A program made the translations under genes and the position numbers. The notes below the pieces were generated by a model. The model was not told the DNA's origin. It made no database searches and was given only the letters and a program-made list of their open reading frames with translations. Below are positions 8,835 to 17,156 of a stretch of 64,000 nucleotides of DNA, piece after piece. Numbering within the stretch: position 1 is the stretch's first letter; every line of letters begins with the position of its first letter. This stretch comes from Verrucomicrobiaceae bacterium (lineage in GTDB: Bacteria; Verrucomicrobiota; Verrucomicrobiia; Verrucomicrobiales; Verrucomicrobiaceae): assembly GCA_947458455.1 (NCBI GenBank), contig CANGYJ010000007.1, positions 1 through 64,000 of the forward strand, given 5' to 3'.

Positions 8835-10514
8835 ATGCTGCGCTGCTTTCGTCTCCCGACGCGTATGTACGACCTCTTCCAGCCTGAAAAACTCCTCGCC
8901 GCCGGGCCGGGGGCGAAGATCTATCGAGGCGTGGAGACGGCCACGAGCCGCAAAGTGCTCATCAAAGCGCTGCTCGCTGATCATGAGGCCTCGCATCCGT
9001 ATGACCGCGAGCGTTTACAGCTCCTCGCCCCCGCTTTGATGCAGCTCCGGCAACCGCAGATCGCGGGTTTCATCACGCTGCTGCCCACGGAGGAGGAGTT
9101 TGCCATCGTGAGCGCATACATGCCGGGCATGAATGCGCGGCAATTCGCGGCGGAGCGTCAGATCACGGCGGTGGATCTGCGTGCCGTGGCGGTGCAGCTC
9201 ATGCAGGCACTGCTCGTGGGCGAGCACCTGCGCCTCCCGCATGGCGATCCAAAGCCGAGCAACCTCCTCCTCGCCGATCATCCCTCCGGCGGCGTGTTTC
9301 TTCAAATTCAGGACTGGGGCCTCTCGCAAGCCCGCGAAACCCAGCCGCATGAGACGATGTGGTTCATGGCTCCTGAGCGTCATGCTGGAGCACCGGCTAT
9401 CAGCCAAAGTGATCTCTTCACTGCTGCCGCGAGCCTCTTTGTGCTCGCCACGAACACCGCTCCAGCTCAAGGCGACACGCCGGAGCAGATCCTCGCCGAA
9501 TGGCAGACCTTCAACGTGGTCGTGCTGCACCAGATGCGGCCGGACATTGATCCTGCCTTCATCGAATGGCTCGGCTGGCTTTTGAAGCTCGATCCCGCGC
9601 AGCGCCCTCAAAGCGTGGCCCAGGCACTCGATTCGCTCTTGCTCAGCATGCACACCGGCATGATCCAGATGCCGCCGCGTCAGGCCCCCGTAATGGCCGC
9701 GGGCTATCAAACTGGACCTCTGGTGCAAAGCGGCACTGCGCCCATGCATCCCGGCGCTCCGCGGCCGAAGCCCGTCGGCCCCAAAACGACCGCGACAGCC
9801 TCCACCGGCCCTGCCACCGCCAAGGACAAGCCCGTTCCCACGCCTCCACCCGCGCCCAAGCGGAGCAAAGGCCGTCTCGCCGCCATCATTGTGCTCAATT
9901 TCATCGCGCTGATCATCTTGGGCCTCGTCATCATCGCCCTCACCGGCAATGGCGGCGGCGGTTGGAAGAAGATGGTGGATGCGGTTTACGAAAAGCTGGG
10001 CTTTGGCTCACCTATTCCTGCAGAGACGGTGGTCCACGCTGCAACGAGCACGAAGCCTGCCGCCACCCCTCAACCCGCACCAGCCATCAAAGGCATCATG
10101 GCACGCTACGTCCGCATCGAGGCCGCGAAGGGCATGGTCATCAACCTCGCCGAGGTCGAGGTCATCAGCGACGGTAAAAACATCGCAGCGAAGGGAAAGG
10201 CCACGCAAAGCGGCGAAGAATATGGCGGCAAGGCCGAGCACGCCATCGACGGCAACACCGGCGGCGATGAGAGCAAAGACGACAAGATCAGCCATACCAA
10301 CAGCAAGAGTGCCAATCCCATTTGGGCACTGGAATTCGAAGAAGAGTTCCCCATTGAGGCCATCGTCATCTGGAATCGCACCGATGAGAAGTGGAAGGGC
10401 CGCATGAACAAATTCACCGTAAAGCTCCGCAGCAAGCACCAGAGCACGATTTGGGAAAAATCCGTCACTGAGGCCCCGATGCCAAGCGTGCGACTGGAAG
10501 TGGCAGCGCCTTGA
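8835..10514 (+). CDS. Ser/Thr protein kinase-like protein with TM segment and discoidin-like C-terminus
   Basis: 559 residues from the ATG at 8835, which follows GGGAG at a suitable distance; the frame is open 33 codons further upstream. The kinase domain (about 10-270) has a glycine loop (AGPGAKIYRG), beta-3 Lys (VLIKALL), catalytic loop HGDPKPSN and a DWG in place of DFG, then MAPER for APE, so all core catalytic residues are there and it is a non-RD kinase. A Pro/Lys-rich linker leads to one TM helix (IIVLNFIALIILGLVIIAL, about 357-378). The outer part (YVRIEA, AEVEVISDG, KAEHAIDGN) resembles a galactose-binding/discoidin-like module. It may link an external ligand to intracellular signalling. 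Confidence 0.78.
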   Translation: MLRCFRLPTRMYDLFQPEKLLAAGPGAKIYRGVETATSRKVLIKALLADHEASHPYDRERLQLLAPALMQLRQPQIAGFITLLPTEEEFAIVSAYMPGMNARQFAAERQITAVDLRAVAVQLMQALLVGEHLRLPHGDPKPSNLLLADHPSGGVFLQIQDWGLSQARETQPHETMWFMAPERHAGAPAISQSDLFTAAASLFVLATNTAPAQGDTPEQILAEWQTFNVVVLHQMRPDIDPAFIEWLGWLLKLDPAQRPQSVAQALDSLLLSMHTGMIQMPPRQAPVMAAGYQTGPLVQSGTAPMHPGAPRPKPVGPKTTATASTGPATAKDKPVPTPPPAPKRSKGRLAAIIVLNFIALIILGLVIIALTGNGGGGWKKMVDAVYEKLGFGSPIPAETVVHAATSTKPAATPQPAPAIKGIMARYVRIEAAKGMVINLAEVEVISDGKNIAAKGKATQSGEEYGGKAEHAIDGNTGGDESKDDKISHTNSKSANPIWALEFEEEFPIEAIVIWNRTDEKWKGRMNKFTVKLRSKHQSTIWEKSVTEAPMPSVRLEVAAP

Positions 10515-10570
10515 GTGGCCCCTCTTTCAGATGGACATCACAGAGGGTTTCCTGATAAACCCATGTCGCC

Positions 10571-11116
10571 ATGGAAGAGAATTTCAATCCCTACGCTGCG
10601 CCTCAGTCCAACGTACTCCAAGCTCACGAGTCTGCTGGACACTTCCCGCTGGCATCGCGATGGAAAAGGCTCGGCGGCATTTTCCTCGACGGATTGATCG
10701 GTGCGATCGTGGTGCTTCCCATTCAGTTTCTCACCGGAAATTTCCAACAGGTGATAGAGCAGTCCCGGAGCGGGCAGCGGACGATGTTCACTTTTCAGGG
10801 GGATCAGATCCTTTGGAGCCTGCTCGGACTCGGCGTCATGCTGGCCATCAATTGGCACTTTCTCGCCAAAGGCCAGACGATTGGCAAAATGATCGTCAAA
10901 ACCCGCATTGTGCTCATCGACGGCTCTCCGTGTGACCGGAGCCGGATCATCCTGCGCCGCATGCTGCCGCTTCACATCGCGCAGCAGATTCCGGTGGTGA
11001 ACCTGCTTTTCGGACTCACAGACATGTTCATGATTTTCCGCGAAAACCGCCGCACGCTGCACGACGAGATCGCGGGTACCAAGGTGATCGATATCAGTCG
11101 AGATTCGGTGGCATAA
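10571..11116 (+). CDS. RDD family membrane protein
   Basis: 181 residues. The RDD signature is visible: an Arg in RWKRLGGIFLDGLIG at the first helix followed by Asp, with TIGKMIVKTRIV downstream. Hydrophobic stretches at about 36-54, 84-102 and 140-155 suggest three membrane segments. The N-terminal NPYAAPQS is a Pro/Ala motif often seen in front of RDD domains in this phylum. Function of the family is unclear, with ion transport proposed for some members. It follows the kinase-like gene by 56 bp on the same strand and may be cotranscribed. Confidence 0.82.
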   Translation: MEENFNPYAAPQSNVLQAHESAGHFPLASRWKRLGGIFLDGLIGAIVVLPIQFLTGNFQQVIEQSRSGQRTMFTFQGDQILWSLLGLGVMLAINWHFLAKGQTIGKMIVKTRIVLIDGSPCDRSRIILRRMLPLHIAQQIPVVNLLFGLTDMFMIFRENRRTLHDEIAGTKVIDISRDSVA

Positions 11117-11131
11117 ACGTGAGCTTGAGTC

Positions 11132-11290
11132 TTAGCTCAGCACCACATCCTGCTCGATGAAATCCACGCCCATCGCATGCGCCATGACCTGCGCCTCCCG
11201 CGTGTGATCCGGCACATACCCACTGGCACCGTGATGCGCGCGGGCGACGAAGAGAACCAAAGTAAATAGGAGGTGTATCTGAGAACCCAT
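11132..11290 (-). pseudogene. truncated GlpQ-like glycerophosphodiesterase N-terminus
   Basis: A 52-codon frame beginning ATG at 11290. It reads as a short hydrophobic leader (LLFTLVLFVARA) followed by HHGASGYVPDHTREAQ and GVDFIEQDVVLS, then TAA. Known GlpQ proteins continue AHRGASG...EHT...GADYLEQDVV for about 300 more residues, which are missing here, and the conserved catalytic HRG is HHG. I infer a decayed remnant. The upstream sequence to about 11449 stays open but is unlike GlpQ. The segment is AT-richer than its flanks. Confidence 0.5.
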
Positions 11291-11406
11291 ACGCCCCTTG
11301 GGGAGAAAGCCAATCTCTGTAGCCTCACCCCGCCACATGGATGGGCTGCGTCGGACCTCTTCTTCGTGAGGATCAGCGACCACTTGGGTTCGAATGCCAG
11401 TCGTAT

Positions 11407-12831
11407 CTACTTCAGCCGGTTCAGCGTGTAGTAGGCCATGCGGTGCCACAGGGGGGTGCCGTCTTTCGCTTTGAGCTGCGGCAGCTCAAACTCATGCACG
11501 TAGCCTTCGCGGAGGTTGGCGATGGTGACTTCGAGAGACAGTCCGTCTTCACTCAACTTCGTCGCGGTGATTTGCAGAGGCTTGGCGTCGAGTTCCTCAC
11601 CGCCGTATTTACTTTGGAAGGGGTAGGTGTAGCTCTGGCCGGTGAGTTCGCCGACTTTCTCGACTGGCAAAGTGAAGGTGAAGCGGAAGCCGGTTTCGGT
11701 GAGTTCGAGCTTTTGCACGTCGAGCGGCGTCTTTTTCGTCCACACGATCTTTTGCAGGCCAAAGGGGCGATTGCCTTTGCTGTTCCAGCCGCGATTCGAT
11801 TCGCCGACGACGAGTGAGCCATCCAGCAGCGTCGTCAAAGCCAGTGCGGCGCATTGCAGGCCGTCGATGAAGGGAAAGCACGCGCCCTGATACTCGCCGC
11901 CGACTTTTTCGAGGAAGACGCGGTTCACGCCACTGAGCACGAACTCGCCCATGAAGAGCTGTTTCTCGAAGGGACCGAATTTGCCGCCGCTGTGATCGCA
12001 AACGATGCCGGTGCCGCTCTGGCCCATCTTCACATACGGCAGCCACACGGCGGGCGGGCAGTAGCCGGGCACTTTTTTCATCGCCTCGGCCACGGTGATG
12101 CCATCGGGCTGCTTCGCGTTGATTTTCACCGGAGAATCCGGGCGCATGGTATCCGGGATGGAGTCGGCGTGGCTGAAGTAAGCGCCTTTCTTCGCGTGGA
12201 AGATGGGTGTGGTGGGCATCCAGTTGCCTTGCTGGTCACTGACAAAGACATCGCCCTCGAAATTCGTGCCGATGCCGCAGGGACTGCGAAATCCGGCGCA
12301 CCATGGCTCCAGTTTGCCTTCCGGCGAGGTGCGCACGACCCAGCCGCGCCAGAGCGTGTCGCCTTTGACCATCGGCTTGCCCATGCTGCAATTCAGCGAG
12401 GTGTACAAATGCCCCGTGGCATCGAAAACAGGTCCGTAGGCATACTCGTGGTAAGCGCCACTCACGCCCCAACCTGCGGCTGCGGTGAGGTATTCATCGG
12501 CGGTGCCGTCGCCATCGGTGTCGCGGATCTTCGTGACCTCCGCCCGCTGCGTGGCGTAAAGCGCTCCATCATGAAACGCGAGCCCGAGAATCTCATGCAG
12601 GCCGCTGGCGTAGAGCTTGAAGCCCTTTTCGCCTTCGACCCAAACTTCACCTTTGCGCAACGCGACGGCGATTTTGCCATTCGGCATCACCGCAAGGCCG
12701 CTGGCTTCGAAATTCACGCCTGTGGGCAGGTTGTAGGTTTCGATGCGGTAATAATCGTCCGCGAGCAGCGGAGCGCAGAGGCATTGAAAACTGAAAATTG
12801 AAAACGGGAGACTGAAAATTGCTTTTACCAT
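11407..12831 (-). CDS. secreted beta-propeller protein, PQQ-dependent sugar dehydrogenase-like
   Basis: 474 residues from an ATG preceded by GGAGG, overlapping the end of the cytochrome gene upstream (ATGGTAA). A signal peptide (about 1-25) is followed by propeller-type repeats: ASGLAVMPNGKIAVALRKGEV, LGLAFHDGALYATQ, calcium-like DTDGDGTADEY, and GPVFDATGHLYTSLN. These resemble glucose/sorbosone dehydrogenase-type propellers; the C-terminal about 110 residues are a separate beta domain (TGFRFTFTLPVEKVG). No haem motif is present. Coupling with the pentahaem cytochrome suggests a periplasmic oxidation module with electrons passed to the cytochrome; substrate unknown. Confidence 0.75.
   Translation of the reverse strand: MVKAIFSLPFSIFSFQCLCAPLLADDYYRIETYNLPTGVNFEASGLAVMPNGKIAVALRKGEVWVEGEKGFKLYASGLHEILGLAFHDGALYATQRAEVTKIRDTDGDGTADEYLTAAAGWGVSGAYHEYAYGPVFDATGHLYTSLNCSMGKPMVKGDTLWRGWVVRTSPEGKLEPWCAGFRSPCGIGTNFEGDVFVSDQQGNWMPTTPIFHAKKGAYFSHADSIPDTMRPDSPVKINAKQPDGITVAEAMKKVPGYCPPAVWLPYVKMGQSGTGIVCDHSGGKFGPFEKQLFMGEFVLSGVNRVFLEKVGGEYQGACFPFIDGLQCAALALTTLLDGSLVVGESNRGWNSKGNRPFGLQKIVWTKKTPLDVQKLELTETGFRFTFTLPVEKVGELTGQSYTYPFQSKYGGEELDAKPLQITATKLSEDGLSLEVTIANLREGYVHEFELPQLKAKDGTPLWHRMAYYTLNRLK
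12783..12821. repeat. A-rich word repeat (CTGAAAATTGAAAAC type) inside the signal-peptide region
   Basis: About 39 bp built from near-repeats of TGAAAATTG and TGAAAAC. It overlaps codons for the first residues of the propeller protein, so on the coding strand it encodes an FS-rich stretch (FSLPFSIFSF) of the signal peptide. Composition is far more AT-rich than the surrounding gene. Confidence 0.6.
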
Positions 12832-14939
12832 GACACGACCTCCTTCGTTTCTTTGCCGTTGGTTTTGATGATGCGCTCGAAGTGGTCTCCGGCGGGTTTG
12901 AGCGTGTCTTCGACCTGCTGGCCGTTTTCGCGGTAGAGGAAGGTCGGGATGCCGTCTTTGCCGATGCGGTAGCCGCCAAAGATGCGTGTGGTGGTGGTCG
13001 CGGGCAGTTGTTTGATGTCGGTGCCGAGTGGTTTGATGGGTGGCATGGCGCGGTCTTGCCAGTTGCTCATGGCGTCGAGGAAGCGACCTTTCCACACGAG
13101 GACCCAGCGGGATGTTTTGCCGTCGAAGGCTGCGTTCAGGCCGCCGGGGAAGCCGACGCCGATGGCGTGGGTGCCGACACCTTCGATGAAGCTGCGGAGG
13201 AGGATGGGGTTGTCGGTGGGCTTGAGCTCGAAGTCGGCGGCGGACATCAAACCTTCTGGCAAGGGTTGTCCCTCAACTTCGCGGAGATAAGTCCAGAGGC
13301 TCTCGATGTCTTTGTCCGCCGTTTTGCGGCCCACAAACATCGGCGGCATCACCGTGCCGCGCTGCGTGACCTGCGGATTGAGCAGCAGCTCTTTGAAATA
13401 CTCAGGCTGGAGCCGCTCCACCGTGTGCGTGAGGCGAATGACGGGCGGGCCGAGGGATTTGCGATCCTTCAAGCCGTGGCATGAGACGCACGCGAGGCCG
13501 GTGGCACCGAGCAGTTTGCGGCCAAGCTCGGCGCGGTGATGTTTTTCGAGGCCGCTGACGTCGATCTTCACGGGTTGATCGAGTTTGTCGGCTTCGTTGA
13601 AGGCGCTGATGAGCGTCTCGGTCTGCGCCTGGCCGAAGTTCGGCATGCGGATGTCCATATAGGGCCTCACGCTGCCGTTTAGACCCCAGAGGATTTTTTC
13701 AAACCAGCCGCGAGTGAGCTTGCGGCCGACTTTGTCGAGGTTCGGCGGCAGGTGGGCCAGTTCACCGAGCGATTCAGCAGTAGGATCGTTCACGCCGAAG
13801 AATTGAGCGCGGGGATCTTCCGGGCCGCCTTTGCCATCGCGATCATGACAGGCGTAGCAGTTCAGGCGGGACATCTGCCAGTCGATTTTCTGCTGGGCGG
13901 TGAGTACGGGTGCTGGCTTTTGGATTTCCGCCAAAGCGAGGCGTAGCGCTCGTTTTTGGAGATCATTCAAATCAAAACGCGGCGTGCCGGTGGGTTGTTT
14001 TTCGGCGAGGCAGCCTGCGCTGGGATTTTTCATCGGACGAGGATGACCTGATGGACCTGATTGATGACAGGCAATGCAATTCATGGCGGAAAAGAGCGCT
14101 TTGCCCTTTTCGATACCCTGCTTTGGAATGCTCAGCGCGGCGCGTGCGGTGGCTTTTTCGGCGATGCGGCCGGTGTGGAGATAGGCGGCCAGATCGGAGG
14201 CTTCCTGCTCCGTGAGGCGCATGTCTGGCATGCGGCCCGCAGGACGCGTGTGGAGCGGATTCTTCAAAAAGGCAGCTAGGGCATTGAATTCATACGCATC
14301 GGCCAGTGCGATGGGCACGGAGGCATTGCCGGGTTTTTCGACTTCGGCATCGGCGGGGACTTTGGGAGGCCGCACATCGAGCGCGGGCTCGTGGCAGGCC
14401 ACGCAGCCGACTTTGTGATACAGCTCTTTGCCGCGCTCGGCATCGCCTGCGGGCATTTTCGGCGTTTCGGCTTTCAAAGAGGCCAGATACTCGACCAGCG
14501 CTTCAGCTTTCTCGTCATCGCCATCCTCACCGGCGAAGAGGCCGGGCATCTGCGTGCCCTTTTTGCGATGCTGCGGGCTGCGGATCATGAGCCACAGCGT
14601 GTCTTCATCCAATCGCGAGCCGACGGCGCTCAAATCAGGCGCTGGCTTCGGTTTGAGGCGCTCCTGCCATGCTTTCGGCACTTCATGGCAGGCGGTGCAG
14701 TTCAATTCGGCCATCAAGAGCAACCCGCCGGTGACGACATGCTCGTCGGGGTCTTCGGGAAGATTGAACTGGTCGAAGTTGAAGACGTAAGCGTGGTTGA
14801 TCGGCTCTGCTTGCAATGGATGCGGCCGCGCTGTCGGGGCGCTGAGGAGAAAGGTGGCCAATAGCAGCGCGGAATGACGAAGGACGAATGGCGAATGACG
14901 AATGAATGACGAAGCTCGAATGTCGAAGGTATGGCGCAT
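12825..14939 (-). CDS. secreted pentahaem c-type cytochrome
   Basis: 704 residues from the ATG at 14939; the start is uncertain because upstream ATGs (14957, 14975, 14996) lie in repeat sequence. A hydrophobic leader (ALLLATFLLSAPTA) precedes five CxxCH haem sites: CTACH, CVACH, CIACH, CYACH and CVSCH, spread over the first two thirds in a tandem cytochrome c arrangement. The last about 200 residues form a further beta-rich part (SRWVLVWKGRFLDAMSNW). It is a periplasmic electron carrier whose 3' end overlaps the propeller gene, so the two form a coupled dehydrogenase-cytochrome unit. Upstream on the same strand is the DJ-1/PfpI gene. Confidence 0.85.
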   Translation of the reverse strand: MRHTFDIRASSFIRHSPFVLRHSALLLATFLLSAPTARPHPLQAEPINHAYVFNFDQFNLPEDPDEHVVTGGLLLMAELNCTACHEVPKAWQERLKPKPAPDLSAVGSRLDEDTLWLMIRSPQHRKKGTQMPGLFAGEDGDDEKAEALVEYLASLKAETPKMPAGDAERGKELYHKVGCVACHEPALDVRPPKVPADAEVEKPGNASVPIALADAYEFNALAAFLKNPLHTRPAGRMPDMRLTEQEASDLAAYLHTGRIAEKATARAALSIPKQGIEKGKALFSAMNCIACHQSGPSGHPRPMKNPSAGCLAEKQPTGTPRFDLNDLQKRALRLALAEIQKPAPVLTAQQKIDWQMSRLNCYACHDRDGKGGPEDPRAQFFGVNDPTAESLGELAHLPPNLDKVGRKLTRGWFEKILWGLNGSVRPYMDIRMPNFGQAQTETLISAFNEADKLDQPVKIDVSGLEKHHRAELGRKLLGATGLACVSCHGLKDRKSLGPPVIRLTHTVERLQPEYFKELLLNPQVTQRGTVMPPMFVGRKTADKDIESLWTYLREVEGQPLPEGLMSAADFELKPTDNPILLRSFIEGVGTHAIGVGFPGGLNAAFDGKTSRWVLVWKGRFLDAMSNWQDRAMPPIKPLGTDIKQLPATTTTRIFGGYRIGKDGIPTFLYRENGQQVEDTLKPAGDHFERIIKTNGKETKEVVSW

Positions 14940-14999
14940 GGCTTCGGATTTCGACATTGAGGCTTCGTTCGTCATTCGGAATTCTGGTTTCGTCATTAG
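14871..14999. repeat. ATGACGAATG-type repeat with inverted halves
   Basis: About 130 bp composed of variants of AATGACGAATG on one side and ATTCGTCATTCG on the other, giving an imperfect palindrome. It runs into the leader region of the cytochrome gene and creates several in-frame ATG codons, making the start ambiguous. The same family recurs at 25387-25495, where it also precedes a start codon, so it is a dispersed repeat rather than part of either gene. Confidence 0.75.
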
Positions 15000-15006
15000 C
15001 CAGCTC

Positions 15007-15579
15007 TCACAGGCCCATGCGTGCTCTCTCCTGATCCAGCGCCTTGATCCAAGGCCCGATGAAGTGCCCCGAGTCATGATACGTGCGGCCGCTGAACATG
15101 TGCTGATCAATGACGCAGGGTTCGTTGACGTAGATGCCGCCGCAGATTTCGAGGTCGAATTTGCACTTGGCGACGGTGGCCATGCGCAGGCCTTTGACGA
15201 TGTCGGCACGGGCGGGGATCTCGACGCCGTGGCAGACGCTGGCACAGGGCTTTTTGTTGTCCCAAAACCACTTCGTGATGCGGAGAAGGTCGGCGTCCTC
15301 GCGGATGTACTCGGGGGCGCGACCGCCGCTGAAGAAGATGCCGACGTATTCCTCGGGCTTGATGTCTTTGAAGGCGATGTCGGCGTCGATGCTGTAGCCT
15401 TCCCACTCTTTGGTGATGGTCCAGCCGGGCTTCACCTCATGCAGCACCATTTGGTATTTCCGCTTTTCCGGCGCGGCGACGATGGGCGTGTAGCCGCCCT
15501 CGATGAGGCGGTAGAAAGGGTAGAGCGTGTCAACGGTCTCGGTAGCGTCACCGATGATGAGAAGGACTTTGGGGTTCAT
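15007..15579 (-). CDS. DJ-1/PfpI family protein (class I glutamine-amidotransferase-like fold)
   Basis: 190 residues. KVLLIIGDATETVDTLYPF at the N-terminus, GGRAPEYIRED in the middle and the nucleophile elbow ASVCHGVE (Cys then His) match the DJ-1/PfpI superfamily; the acidic residue of the N-terminal strand is also present. Members act as deglycases, proteases or chaperones, and which applies here cannot be told. No signal peptide, so cytoplasmic. It lies directly upstream of the pentahaem cytochrome gene on the same strand, about 65 bp away across a repeat, so shared transcription is possible. Confidence 0.88.
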   Translation of the reverse strand: MNPKVLLIIGDATETVDTLYPFYRLIEGGYTPIVAAPEKRKYQMVLHEVKPGWTITKEWEGYSIDADIAFKDIKPEEYVGIFFSGGRAPEYIREDADLLRITKWFWDNKKPCASVCHGVEIPARADIVKGLRMATVAKCKFDLEICGGIYVNEPCVIDQHMFSGRTYHDSGHFIGPWIKALDQERARMGL

Positions 15580-15668
15580 TTCTAGTTTTGGATTTGGTGC
15601 AGGTGATTACGAGGCAGAGGGCGGCGCTTCATTCAGACTTTGCGCCGTGCTTTGCAGCAAATGCGGCA

Positions 15669-16562
15669 TCAGGCGGCGATGTGGAGGCGGAAGGGTGCCT
15701 GACGAAACTCGACGGAAGGGCCGAGGCCGGTGACGAGTTCGCCATCGAGCTCGACGGGTAGATCGCCACCGTCATGCGAGGCGACGGTGAAGGCGGCGGC
15801 TTGCATGCAATCGAGGTATTCGCTTTGGATGTAGCCTTCATCGAGCATGCGGCGGAAGAGCTGGAGGAACTCCAGGCCGCCGAGGCCGCGGAAGATGATG
15901 AGATCGAGTTTGCCGTCCGTGTTGGAGGCCTCGCGGAAGAGTGGGAAGGGGCCGCCGTAGTGGCGGCCATTGCCGATGAGGACCACGGTGCCGAGGAGCG
16001 GTGGCTTGCCAGGCATCTGCACACTGAGCACAGGTGGGGGGCGCATGAGCACATTCACGGCGCTGATCACATAGCTGAGCGGGCCAAATTTCTTTTTCTG
16101 CTCCCACGAGGTCTCCTGGACGATCTGCGCATCAAGGCCCACGCCGCCGAGCTGGATGAAGAAGTGATCGTTTGCCTGCCACAGGTCGATCTCCTGCCGC
16201 GAACCGGAAATGATGCGGCTCCAGCAGGTGCTCAATTCTTGCCCGGCGAGCTTCAACTCGATGGAGAAGACATTCATCGTGCCGAGCGGCAGCACGCCGA
16301 GGACGGTGTGGGGTGCTCGAGATGGCCGACGGGCATTCGAGCGGCATACGCCTTGGAGCACTTCGTTCATGGTGCCATCACCACCAGCGGCCACGATGAG
16401 TTCATGCCCCGCATCTGCGAGCGCTTCTGCGATGGTGGAGGCATCGCCCGGACCACTGGTGAGATGCAGCTCCGGCGCGGGCGAGAGGGCACGCAGGGCG
16501 TTCTCAAGCGCTGCAGCCTTGGTGCTGCGGGCGGCGGGATTCAGGATGATCGGGATGGGCAT
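15669..16562 (-). CDS. diacylglycerol kinase-family lipid kinase
   Basis: 297 residues from ATG 16562. The DAGK catalytic signature GGDGTMNEVLQG, the opening IPIILNPAARST (nucleotide-binding start) and PLGTMNVFSIEL place it in the DagK/YegS/BmrU lipid-kinase group. It probably phosphorylates a membrane lipid such as diacylglycerol or sphingosine-like lipid. An alternative GTG at 16616 overlaps the upstream lipoprotein stop as GTGA and would add 18 residues; no clear ribosome site favours either, and the ATG fits the domain boundary. Cotranscribed with the preceding lipoprotein. Confidence 0.85.
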   Translation of the reverse strand: MPIPIILNPAARSTKAAALENALRALSPAPELHLTSGPGDASTIAEALADAGHELIVAAGGDGTMNEVLQGVCRSNARRPSRAPHTVLGVLPLGTMNVFSIELKLAGQELSTCWSRIISGSRQEIDLWQANDHFFIQLGGVGLDAQIVQETSWEQKKKFGPLSYVISAVNVLMRPPPVLSVQMPGKPPLLGTVVLIGNGRHYGGPFPLFREASNTDGKLDLIIFRGLGGLEFLQLFRRMLDEGYIQSEYLDCMQAAAFTVASHDGGDLPVELDGELVTGLGPSVEFRQAPFRLHIAA

Positions 16563-16612
16563 GGAGCCGCATGTTGGCCGCCGCTTCGCTGCCTGCCAGT
16601 GACATTTCGTGC

Positions 16613-17104
16613 TCACGGAACGGCGCCAGGTTCTCCGCGAAGAAGCTGGGAGCCGTTGAATCGCTCGTTGGGCTTGAACAGGTAGCCGGGCTTATCGTTG
16701 ACGAGCTTGTAACTACGCAGGACGAGTTCGGGGAGGACCATGTTGCTGTTTGGATCGAAGACCTTGCGGCCGCTGAACTCGCCCCAGAGGTGGTATTCGT
16801 AGTTGTGATTGAAGCCGTAAGCTGGGCCGCTGGCGGGCTGCTCGGGAAGGCGATCAGGGACTTTGCAGAAGCGCTCGTTGATGATGACGAGCTTTGATTT
16901 GTCCCAGGATTCGCCGGGGCGGCGCACATAGCCCCAGAAGTGGGTGTGATCGATGTGGAAGCGGCGGGCGATAAAGTAGTCTCCGCGTGGCTCGGCAGCG
17001 ATGGCGGCTCGGCGAGTGGCATCCAACTCGGAATTCCGTGCGGATGAGGCACAGGAGGCGAGCAGACCGGCGGTGGCGAGGAGCAAAAGAAGTCGAAGGG
17101 ACAT
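16613..17104 (-). CDS. putative lipoprotein of unknown function
   Basis: 163 residues from ATG 17104 (MSLRLLLLLATAGLLASC), where the leader ends in a lipobox LASC with Cys as the lipid-attachment site. The mature part contains aromatic-rich motifs (GDYFIARRFHIDHTHFWGYV, GFNHNYEYHLWGEFSG) but no domain I can name. Two upstream ATGs (17116, 17137) lie in repeat sequence and are less likely. The stop overlaps a GTG of the lipid-kinase gene, which suggests coupling. Divergent from the pseudouridine synthase gene. Confidence 0.7.
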   Translation of the reverse strand: MSLRLLLLLATAGLLASCASSARNSELDATRRAAIAAEPRGDYFIARRFHIDHTHFWGYVRRPGESWDKSKLVIINERFCKVPDRLPEQPASGPAYGFNHNYEYHLWGEFSGRKVFDPNSNMVLPELVLRSYKLVNDKPGYLFKPNERFNGSQLLRGEPGAVP

Positions 17105-17112
17105 GAGCGCCG

Positions 17113-17151
17113 ACATTGAACATCGAACCTTCAACATTCAACATCGAACCT
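17113..17151. repeat. word repeat ACATTGAACATCGAACC
   Basis: About 39 bp of alternating CATTGAACATCGAACC and TCAACATTCAACATCG words located between a lipoprotein gene (minus) and a pseudouridine synthase (plus), just six bases before the latter's start codon. It is part of a class of intergenic low-complexity repeats in this window. Confidence 0.6.
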
Positions 17152-17156
17152 GCCTC

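Noticed and set aside
11381..11400. GGTTCGAATGCC resembling a tRNA T-loop
   Set aside because: No acceptor, anticodon or D arm could be paired around it.
16562..16616. GTG start for the lipid kinase overlapping the lipoprotein stop
   Set aside because: Overlap suggests coupling, but the 18 extra residues do not resemble the family; the downstream ATG was kept, with this alternative noted.
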